Source: Gemmatimonadota bacterium | GTDB lineage: Bacteria; Orphanbacterota; Orphanbacteria; Orphanbacterales; Orphanbacteraceae | Direction: 5' to 3' | Assembly (NCBI GenBank): GCA_013002425.1 | Contig: JABDJQ010000050.1 | Span: 1-5,059 of the forward strand | Length of the DNA stretch: 5,059 nucleotides | Part shown: one piece after another, positions 1-5,059 of the stretch | Layout of the letters: the number at the start of each line of letters is the position of its first letter | Numbering within the stretch: position 1 is the stretch's first letter | Notes under the pieces: generated by a model | Databases searched by the model: none | Told to the model about the DNA's origin: nothing | Seen by the model: only the letters and a program-made list of their open reading frames with translations | Position numbers and translations under genes: made by a program

Positions 1-355
1 GGCTCGGAGTCTTCGCGGTTTCGAGGCGGATTTCGAACGGTCCCATTTCGACGATGTCGCCCGGGAGCACCGGCGTTTTGGCCTGAATCGTCTGCCCGTT
101 GACGAGCGTGCCGTTCATGCTGCCGAGGTCTTCGACCGCGAGCACGCCGTTCTCGGTCGTGAAGCGCGCATGGAAGCGGGAGACGGCGCGGTCGGTCAGC
201 ACGATCTCGTTCGAGGAGCTTCGCCCGCAGCCGAGAGTCGTTTCCGGGCCCAGCTTGTGTTTCTCGAGTTGAGTCGCGCCTTTGCGCACAATCAACTGCA
301 GCTTGTCATTCACGAAATCGACCTGCTTCTTTGGGGTACTAGAAGAATGTACCAC
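1..355 (-). CDS. FHA-domain protein, N-terminal part (runs off the left edge)
   Basis: FHA domains bind phosphothreonine peptides and usually link Ser/Thr kinase signalling to a partner domain. Reading the minus strand gives 118 codons with no stop before the edge. The FHA fold spans about residues 19-112 and keeps the known peptide-binding positions: Gly44-Arg45 (CGRSSSNEI), Ser59-Arg60-x-His62 (VSRFHARF), and Ser79-Met80-Asn81-Gly82-Thr83 followed by Val85-Asn86-Gly87. Binding is therefore likely intact. The chosen start is GTG at 355-353, preceded by GGAG five bases upstream; the upstream in-frame stop is close (TAG around 398-400). A later GTG at 313-311, just before the fold, is possible but has a weaker ribosome site. 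There is no signal peptide or membrane segment in the visible part, so it is probably cytoplasmic. What follows the FHA domain lies outside the window, so the full architecture (FHA alone, or fused to a cyclase, regulator or secretion component) is unknown. It is divergent from the hybrid kinase gene. Confidence 0.9.
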   Translation of the reverse strand, partial: MVHSSSTPKKQVDFVNDKLQLIVRKGATQLEKHKLGPETTLGCGRSSSNEIVLTDRAVSRFHARFTTENGVLAVEDLGSMNGTLVNGQTIQAKTPVLPGDIVEMGPFEIRLETAKTPS

Positions 356-360
356 GCGTT

Positions 361-364
361 CTCC
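361..364 (-). promoter_or_regulatory. Ribosome binding site of the FHA gene
   Basis: The plus strand reads ctcc, so the minus strand reads GGAG, five bases before the GTG at 355-353. This spacing supports the GTG as the start in preference to the in-frame GTG at 313-311. Confidence 0.55.
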
Positions 365-486
365 ACGATTCCCACGGGAAACCTCCGGGTCACACCCAGT
401 CTATCTGCCTTCCTCATAGCGGGTTATCCATGATGTTACAGGCGTCGATACGGGGAGAGTAGGCGAAATCGCGCCACGGTATGCCC

Positions 487-492
487 GGGGGA
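487..492 (+). promoter_or_regulatory. Ribosome binding site of the hybrid kinase gene
   Basis: GGGGGA lies four bases before a TTG codon at 497-499. It favours the unusual TTG start, because no in-frame ATG or GTG occurs between the upstream stop (TGA at 431-433) and 497. A competing start is the ATG at 563-565, preceded by GAGG at 555-558; that would shorten the protein by 22 residues, all ahead of the first membrane segment. Confidence 0.45.
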
Positions 493-496
493 ACCC

Positions 497-2773
497 TTGC
501 TCGAACAGGCACGGAAATACGACATCGAGCTGGACGAAGAGAGGCTCGTCGAGACGAGGCGCATGCGCGCCCGTCGTTTTCACACGGTGATCGTTCCCCT
601 CTTTCGACTTCTGGGCTTCACGCTCGGCCTCTCCTCCATCGGCCTCTATCGTCTGCTCGATCCCGCTCCCGCCGACTGGGAGGTGTTCGGCCGCTACGTC
701 GCCGTTTATTACGGATACGCATTTCTTACGTGGCGCGCGCTTCGCGCGTATTACGGAAAGACGAAAGTCGACATCAGTCTTCTGTTTCTCTGCTTCGACA
801 TCCCGTTCATCGTCACGGTGATCTATGCGACGGGCGCGGAAAGCAGCTGGCTCTTCTGTTTTCTGATGGTGCGCGTGGCGGATCAGACGAACACGACGTT
901 CCGCCGCGTCGCTTCCTTCGCGCATCTCGCCATCGGCTGTTACATCGTGATGCTGCTCTACGTTCAATTCGTCGACGGCCGCCCGATACCGTGGACCATC
1001 GAAGCCGCGAAGATCGTCGCGATGTACGCGATCAACTTCTACGTGGCTCTTACGGCAAAGACGGCCGAGGACATGCGCCTTCGCGCCGGCCAGGCGTTCA
1101 AGTTCGCCCGTTCGCTCATCCTCGAACTCGCCGAGAAGTCGAAGGAGACCGAACTCGCCATGGGCCGCGCGGAGAGCGCGAATCAGGCGAAGAGCGATAT
1201 CCTCGCCAACATGAGCCACGAGATTCGCACGCCGATCAACGGGATCCTGGGCATGACCGACCTCACGCTCTCCACGAACGTGAACGACGAGCAGCGCCTC
1301 TATCTCGAAACCGTGAAGAGCTCGTCGGACGCGCTGCTGAACATCATCAACGAGATACTCGACTTCTCGAAGATCGAAGCGGGCAAGATCGAACTGGAGC
1401 ACGTGCGGTTCAGCCTGCACGAAGTGATCGGCGGCGCGATGCGCACGATCGCGCCGCAGGCTCACGACAAGAACCTCGAGCTGATCTACCGGCCGGACCC
1501 TGCCGCGGGTGCGTTCTTCGTCGGCGATCCGGGACGCATTCGTCAAATCGTGCTGAACGTGATCGGAAACGCCGTGAAGTTCACGGCGGAGGGTGAGGTC
1601 GAGATCGTCGTACGCGCCGGCGACCCCGGCGAGCCGCGTATAACGGTGAGCGTCAGGGACACGGGCATCGGGATCAGCGAGGCGGCCCGCGCCGCGATCT
1701 TCCAGGCGTTCGAACAGGCCGACGGCTCGACGACGCGACGGTTCGGCGGAACGGGGCTCGGACTTTCGATCACGAAGAAGTTCGTGGAAATGATGGGCGG
1801 AACGATCGATGTCGAAAGTGAAGTGGGGGCGGGAAGCGTGTTCCGCTTCTCGATGGACCTCGAACGCGCGACAGACGAGGAATCCGTGTCTGCCGGCCTT
1901 TCCCGCGTGCATCCCACGATCGTCTTCGAACCGCACCGCGCCATGGGTGAAGCGGTTCTCGCGCAGCTGCACGCCATCGGAAGGGAGGCGGTGCTGTTCG
2001 ACGATCCGGCGCGGTGGTTCGACGCCGTCCGGGAAGCGCACCCGCTATCCGTCGCGCTCTACTCGCTGACCGGGCGTGACGAGGACCTGGCTCTCGGCGC
2101 ACGCGTCCTGACGACGCTGTCACGTGAGCGTGCGCTCGTCTTCGTGCGCCGGCCGGCCGGCTCCCCGGGGGGAGCGGCTCTTCCGCCGGGATGCGAATCC
2201 GCGGCCGTCCTCGGCAAGCCCTTCACTCCGATCGAACTCGGCGACGCCATCGAGCGCGCGGAGCAGGCCGGTGCGGCGAAGTCCGCGCCGCCACCCGCCG
2301 CCCCGGCGAGGCACTGCGCTTCTCCTGCGCCCGCTGCCGCCGTCTGGGAGGACTCCGTGGACAGCGCGGCGACCGTTTCCGGACCGCGCGTGCTGGTGGC
2401 GGAGGACAATGCCGTGAACCAGCTCGTCGTGAAGAAGATGCTGGAGTCGCTCGGCTGTCTCCCCTCCATGGCAGCGAACGGCAAAGAAGCGCTCGAGCGC
2501 TGGCAGAGCGGAGATTTCGCCCTGATCCTGATGGACATTCAGATGCCGATCATGGACGGGTTCGAAGCCGCGCGCAGCATTCGAGAGTCCGAGAGCGCGG
2601 CAGGCGAAGGGGCGCCTATCCCGATCGTGGCCGTGACCGCGAACGCGATGAAGGGCGACCAGGAAGCGTGCCTCGATGCGGGGATGAACGGCTACATCGC
2701 CAAGCCGATCGACCGCGGCGAACTCGAACGCGAACTCGCCCGCCATCTCGAAACCGCGAAGCCCCGCGACTGA
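497..2773 (+). CDS. Membrane-bound hybrid sensor histidine kinase with degenerate and canonical receiver domains
   Basis: This enzyme should autophosphorylate on His and pass the phosphate to its own receiver Asp, as in BarA-like hybrid kinases. Domains in order (residues from the TTG start): a charged N-terminus (1-28); about six hydrophobic segments (roughly 30-51, 62-79, 92-111, 116-128, 139-160, 169-187) forming an integral membrane sensor I cannot assign to a named family; a helical linker (190-230); HisKA with phospho-acceptor His241 in SHEIRTP; HATPase_c (about 340-455) with N-box Asn358, G1 DTGIGI (388-393), F-box Phe405 and G2 GGTGLGL (417-423); a degenerate receiver-like segment (473-590); an Ala/Pro-rich linker (591-628); and a canonical receiver (631-755) with Glu636-Asp637, phospho-acceptor Asp680 in LMDIQMP, Thr714 and Lys736. 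All catalytic motifs are intact. There is no HPt domain in the protein and no regulator next door, so the downstream partner is elsewhere. The start is TTG 497 or possibly ATG 563. It converges on the two-TM kinase gene. Confidence 0.95.
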   Translation: MLEQARKYDIELDEERLVETRRMRARRFHTVIVPLFRLLGFTLGLSSIGLYRLLDPAPADWEVFGRYVAVYYGYAFLTWRALRAYYGKTKVDISLLFLCFDIPFIVTVIYATGAESSWLFCFLMVRVADQTNTTFRRVASFAHLAIGCYIVMLLYVQFVDGRPIPWTIEAAKIVAMYAINFYVALTAKTAEDMRLRAGQAFKFARSLILELAEKSKETELAMGRAESANQAKSDILANMSHEIRTPINGILGMTDLTLSTNVNDEQRLYLETVKSSSDALLNIINEILDFSKIEAGKIELEHVRFSLHEVIGGAMRTIAPQAHDKNLELIYRPDPAAGAFFVGDPGRIRQIVLNVIGNAVKFTAEGEVEIVVRAGDPGEPRITVSVRDTGIGISEAARAAIFQAFEQADGSTTRRFGGTGLGLSITKKFVEMMGGTIDVESEVGAGSVFRFSMDLERATDEESVSAGLSRVHPTIVFEPHRAMGEAVLAQLHAIGREAVLFDDPARWFDAVREAHPLSVALYSLTGRDEDLALGARVLTTLSRERALVFVRRPAGSPGGAALPPGCESAAVLGKPFTPIELGDAIERAEQAGAAKSAPPPAAPARHCASPAPAAAVWEDSVDSAATVSGPRVLVAEDNAVNQLVVKKMLESLGCLPSMAANGKEALERWQSGDFALILMDIQMPIMDGFEAARSIRESESAAGEGAPIPIVAVTANAMKGDQEACLDAGMNGYIAKPIDRGELERELARHLETAKPRD

Positions 2774-2818
2774 TTCCCTCGCAATCAACGCGCCGGCAGC
2801 GCGACCCGGGCTCAGCAC

Positions 2819-2847
2819 AAAAAAACGAGGCGCATGCCGCGCCTCGT
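2819..2847 (-). terminator. Intrinsic terminator for the minus-strand kinase gene
   Basis: A perfect 9-bp stem, ACGAGGCGC (2825-2833) and GCGCCTCGT (2839-2847), encloses the loop ATGCC. Seven A residues at 2819-2825 become a T-tract directly after the stem on the minus strand. It lies about 50 bases past the stop of the two-TM kinase gene (2896-2898). On the plus strand the stem is followed by gaaattcc, with no T-run, so it would be a weak terminator for the hybrid kinase gene. Confidence 0.85.
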
Positions 2848-2856
2848 GAAATTCCG

Positions 2857-2890
2857 ATTCGAATGATCCGCTTGGTATTCGATTGATCCG
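2857..2890. repeat. Short near-identical direct repeat (14 bases, 20-base period)
   Basis: ATTCGAATGATCCG (2857-2870) recurs as ATTCGATTGATCCG (2877-2890) with one mismatch. The first copy contains the palindrome ATTCGAAT. The pair sits between the terminator hairpin and the stop codon of the minus-strand kinase gene, that is, in its 3' untranslated region. No function can be assigned; it may be a chance duplication. Confidence 0.5.
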
Positions 2891-2895
2891 TTCGA

Positions 2896-4083
2896 TCAAA
2901 CGTGAAGTGTCTGGGCGACTTCCTCTTCGAACGAAGGGGCCTTCGTGTCGTCCTTCGGGGCTTCGCTTCCGATCGGCGTGTCGTCCACCTGTTCCGCCTT
3001 CCCGTGATCGGAAAGGTCGAGCGAGAGAGTGAAGTAGATCGTGCTGCCGAGCCCCGGGAGGCTCTCGGCCCAGATCTGGCCCCCGAAGTGTTCCACGATA
3101 TCCTTGCTGATCGCGAGTCCGAGGCCGGTGCCCTTGGCGCGCACGCCCATCGGCGTCGCCGCGCGGTGAAAGCGGTCGAAGATCTTGCTGAGCTGGTCCG
3201 GCGGAATGCCGACGCCCGAGTCCTTCACCGAGAACTGGACGGCGTTGATGGCCTCCCCGGAGAGATCCGTCGCCATGGCCGCGCCGACTTCGATCTCGGA
3301 GCCGTCGGGCGAGAATTTGATGGCGTTGCTGAGCAGGTTCGTCATGACCTGCATGACGCGATCGCGGTCCGTCGGAATCTTCGGCAGCGCCGGGTCGAGT
3401 TTCTTGCGGATCGTGATCTTGCGCTGGCTCGCGAGCACTTCGGAAACGCGGCACGAGGCGTCGATCAGTTCGGCCGCTTCGTAGTTCGCGATCTGCCAGT
3501 CCATCGTGCCCGACTCCATCTTCGCGAGATCGAGCAGGTTGCGCACGAGGTCCGAGAGCCGCTTGCTCTCTTCGCTGATCAGTCGGTAAAACTTGTTCGT
3601 CGTCTCCTCGTCGGCTTCTTCGTAGTTCAGCAGCGTCTGCGAGATCGTGTAAATCGACGATAGCGGGGTCTGCAGTTCGTGCGACACCGTGCTGATGAGC
3701 ATGTCCTTCAGGCCCGCGACCTTCTGCAGCTCGCCGTTCGTGTCTTCCAGTTCGCGCGTGCGGTCGGCCAGGCGGCGCAGCAGGTACTGCTGGCTGAAGA
3801 GCGTGTTTTTCAGGTACAGGATCTCTTTCCGTTTCGCGGTCGTGTAGAGCACGAACAGGATAATGAGACCCGGGAGCCCCACCGAGAGCGTGGTGCGGTA
3901 GTGCGATTCGAAGTCGAGCGAGCGGGGCATGAAGCCGTTCGCGCTCAGGTACTGCACGATGACCGTGATCGACAGGATGACGAGCAGGATCGTGGTGAGG
4001 AACCAGTAGCTCTTTTCCTTGCGATTCAGCCGGTTCAGTTCGGCTTCGTTGAGTGCGGGCGGTTTTCGGTCTTTGGGGGTCAT
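2896..4083 (-). CDS. Two-TM sensor histidine kinase (orphan, no receiver domain)
   Basis: This is a transmembrane kinase of the HisKA/HATPase_c type that should phosphorylate a separate response regulator, not encoded here. From the ATG at 4083: a charged cytoplasmic N-terminus (1-25); TM1 about 26-46; a short external loop (about 47-65); TM2 about 66-82; a likely coiled coil (85-125) leading directly into HisKA, without HAMP or PAS; phospho-acceptor His135 in SHELQTP; N-box Asn249/Asn253 (NLLSNAIKFS); G1 DSGVGI (288-293); F-box FDRF (302-305); G2 GTGLGL (318-323). All catalytic motifs are present. The external loop of about 19 residues is too small for a typical ligand-binding domain, so it may sense within the membrane or through a partner. 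After the ATPase fold comes an acidic tail of about 35-40 residues ending FEEEVAQTLHV. On the minus strand AAGG lies eight bases, and GAGG two bases, before the ATG. It follows the phosphohexomutase gene by 69 bases and ends just before the terminator. Confidence 0.95.
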   Translation of the reverse strand: MTPKDRKPPALNEAELNRLNRKEKSYWFLTTILLVILSITVIVQYLSANGFMPRSLDFESHYRTTLSVGLPGLIILFVLYTTAKRKEILYLKNTLFSQQYLLRRLADRTRELEDTNGELQKVAGLKDMLISTVSHELQTPLSSIYTISQTLLNYEEADEETTNKFYRLISEESKRLSDLVRNLLDLAKMESGTMDWQIANYEAAELIDASCRVSEVLASQRKITIRKKLDPALPKIPTDRDRVMQVMTNLLSNAIKFSPDGSEIEVGAAMATDLSGEAINAVQFSVKDSGVGIPPDQLSKIFDRFHRAATPMGVRAKGTGLGLAISKDIVEHFGGQIWAESLPGLGSTIYFTLSLDLSDHGKAEQVDDTPIGSEAPKDDTKAPSFEEEVAQTLHV

Positions 4084-4152
4084 GTCCTCTACCTTGGCTC
4101 GGGTTCTTACCCGAAAATCGGCAGTTTCGACCGAAATCTTGATGCATTCTTC
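4084..4152 (-). other. 69-base spacer between the mutase and kinase genes
   Basis: The spacer is short enough for co-transcription. On the minus strand it holds two near-identical motifs, GATTTCGG and GATTTTCGG, about 11 bases apart, plus a small GGGT-AAGA-ACCC inverted repeat. I see no clear -35/-10 promoter and no terminator, which favours readthrough from the mutase gene into the kinase gene. Confidence 0.4.
4092..4095 (-). promoter_or_regulatory. Ribosome binding site of the two-TM kinase gene
   Basis: The minus strand reads AAGG eight bases before the ATG at 4083-4081. A second purine-rich stretch, GAGG (4086-4089), is only two bases from the start codon and is probably too close to be the main site. 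No alternative in-frame start lies near. Confidence 0.45.
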
Positions 4153-5059
4153 CTAGGATTCGAGCGGGATGTCCTCTTTCGAGCGCTGATGGAGCATGGC
4201 CTCCTGGGCCGTGGAGACGGCGTCGCGGAGCAGATCGCCGAGCGCCAGAAACGTATCTTCGCCGTCGGCTTCGTAAAAGAGGCTCACGGTGCGTGTTTCG
4301 GGCTCGTGGCGCACCACGCCCCAGCCGCCGGGGGCGGAGACGCGGATCATGCGGTCGTGATCTTCGAGAATGCCTTCGATGAAGGGCTCGTCCTTCTTCG
4401 CTTCGCGCAGAATATCGCCGAGCGTGTTCAGGATCGATCGCTCGTCGCGCAGCACCACGCGCTTCAAGGGAGACTGAAAGCGTTCTTCGTGCGGGATCAG
4501 GTCGCGGAGCGCCGTTCCCGGCTTCTCCGTGCGCACGCGCGCCAGGTATTCCGCGAGGCGGAGCGCCGCGTACGTGGCGTCGTCGAAGCCGAGAAAGCGG
4601 TCGGCGAAGTGATAATGCCCTTCGTAGCTGCCCGCGAGCTTGACGTTCCCCATGTGCACGAGATCCATGCGGGCCGTGTGGCCCGACGAAACCGTGAGCA
4701 GGCGTCCGTTCCACGAGCGCACGCATGCGTCGAGAAGATCCGTGCGGCGCAGGTCGCTTGCGACGCGTGCGCCCCGGCACCGGTCGCCGATCGACTGCGA
4801 AAAGAGCAGGAAGAGCAGGTCGGGACGCACGAGTTCGCCCGTGTGGTCGAGTACGCGGAGGCGGTCGCCGTCGCCGTCGATCAGGATGCCCATGTCCGCG
4901 TTGGCCGCGCGCACCGTGGCGCCCACTTCACGCGCCCAGGCGGCGTCGTTCGTGTCGAATCGGGCGGTTTCGGAGCGGGCGCCGGTATTGCAGCTGTACT
5001 TCACGATCCGGCAGCCGAGCCGCTGGAGCAGCTGCGGGCAGGTCAGCGAAGAGGCGCCG
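4153..5059 (-). CDS. Phosphohexomutase (phosphomannomutase/phosphoglucomutase family), C-terminal part; N-terminus beyond the right edge
   Basis: The family interconverts hexose 1- and 6-phosphates in the cytoplasm, feeding sugar-nucleotide and polysaccharide synthesis. About 301 codons are visible and the frame stays open to the edge, so the GTG at 5004-5002 is an internal codon, not the start: upstream codons continue the domain-2 pattern (CPQLLQRLGCRIV). Roughly 170-180 N-terminal residues, including the catalytic phosphoserine loop, are off the window. The metal loop DGDGDR is intact (4861-4878). Domain 3 shows SGH and then GFDDATYAALRLAEYLA, typical of the ManB/AlgC branch. Two loops differ from the family: the sugar loop, usually GEMSGH, reads GSYEGH (4615-4632), and the domain-4 phosphate loop, usually RASNTxP, reads RHEPETR (4291-4311), though the flanking GWG and FYEA are kept. 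The family is certain; activity and substrate are not. It could be an active mutase with altered specificity or a partly inactivated paralogue. The downstream neighbour is the two-TM kinase, 69 bases away. Confidence 0.9.
   Translation of the reverse strand, partial: GASSLTCPQLLQRLGCRIVKYSCNTGARSETARFDTNDAAWAREVGATVRAANADMGILIDGDGDRLRVLDHTGELVRPDLLFLLFSQSIGDRCRGARVASDLRRTDLLDACVRSWNGRLLTVSSGHTARMDLVHMGNVKLAGSYEGHYHFADRFLGFDDATYAALRLAEYLARVRTEKPGTALRDLIPHEERFQSPLKRVVLRDERSILNTLGDILREAKKDEPFIEGILEDHDRMIRVSAPGGWGVVRHEPETRTVSLFYEADGEDTFLALGDLLRDAVSTAQEAMLHQRSKEDIPLES

Larger units (their letters stand above)
356..496. promoter_or_regulatory. Divergent intergenic region, presumed to hold both promoters
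   Basis: This 141-base gap separates the starts of the FHA gene (minus) and the hybrid kinase gene (plus), so promoters for both should lie here by position. By eye I find no convincing pair of sigma-70 -35/-10 boxes on either strand; minus-strand candidates such as GATAAC and TATGAG lack a matching -35. A small inverted repeat, GGGT-CAC-ACCC, lies at about 387-397 and is too short to call an operator. The region is somewhat less GC-rich around 400-440 than the genes. Confidence 0.4.

Noticed and set aside
387..397. Inverted repeat GGGT-CAC-ACCC in the divergent region, resembling GGGT-TCTT-ACCC at about 4101-4112
   Set aside because: Four-base arms with different loop lengths are expected by chance in GC-rich DNA; too weak to call an operator.
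465..480. Possible sigma-54 promoter on the minus strand (TGGCGCGATTTCGCC)
   Set aside because: The GG and GC elements do not have the required spacing, and the -12 element does not match.
481..1596. Plus-strand frame starting with ATG at 481
   Set aside because: Although it begins with ATG, the product is Arg-rich without domains. The frame beginning at 497 encodes the membrane segments and kinase motifs.
401..2041. Minus-strand open frame of 546 codons opposite the hybrid kinase
   Set aside because: Its composition is dominated by Arg, His, Glu and Asp and mirrors the coding strand; the opposite strand carries intact HisKA and HATPase_c motifs.
2120..4780. Very long open frame of 886 codons on the minus strand
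   Set aside because: It overlaps three genes with clear domain motifs and its translation is Arg/Pro/His-rich with no recognisable domain, as expected for a shadow frame in GC-rich DNA.
5002..5004. GTG as the start of the phosphohexomutase
   Set aside because: The frame stays open to the window edge and the upstream codons match domain 2 of the family, so the start lies outside the window.

Overview
This is a GC-rich (about 60% by eye), gene-dense bacterial window carrying four protein genes, two of them cut by the window edges. No rRNA, tRNA, CRISPR array, insertion sequence or phage gene is visible. Base composition and codon choice look even across the genes, so nothing suggests recent transfer. 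The sequence alone does not fix the phylum. The mix of an FHA protein, a large membrane hybrid kinase and orphan kinases without adjacent regulators is common in bacteria with large signalling repertoires, but that is only an inference.

Layout: (1) 1-355, minus strand: N-terminal part of an FHA-domain protein, running off the left edge. (2) 356-496: a 141-base divergent intergenic region. (3) 497-2773, plus strand: a 758-residue membrane hybrid histidine kinase with about six membrane segments, HisKA, HATPase_c, a degenerate receiver domain and a canonical receiver domain. (4) 2774-2895: a short convergent intergenic region with a strong hairpin whose T-tract serves the minus strand. (5) 2896-4083, minus strand: a 395-residue two-TM histidine kinase with no receiver. 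(6) 4153-5059, minus strand: C-terminal two thirds of an alpha-D-phosphohexomutase (phosphomannomutase/phosphoglucomutase family), running off the right edge. The mutase and the two-TM kinase lie 69 bases apart on the same strand and probably share a transcript that ends at the hairpin.

Functionally the window is mostly signal transduction: a phosphothreonine-reading FHA module divergent from a hybrid kinase, and an orphan kinase behind a sugar-phosphate mutase. No DNA-binding response regulator is encoded here, so the outputs lie elsewhere. The most unusual observation is that the mutase keeps its metal-binding loop (DGDGDR) but has altered residues in both the sugar-binding loop and the C-terminal phosphate-binding loop. 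I see no clear sign of an entirely new multi-gene system; the other points are moderate in interest.
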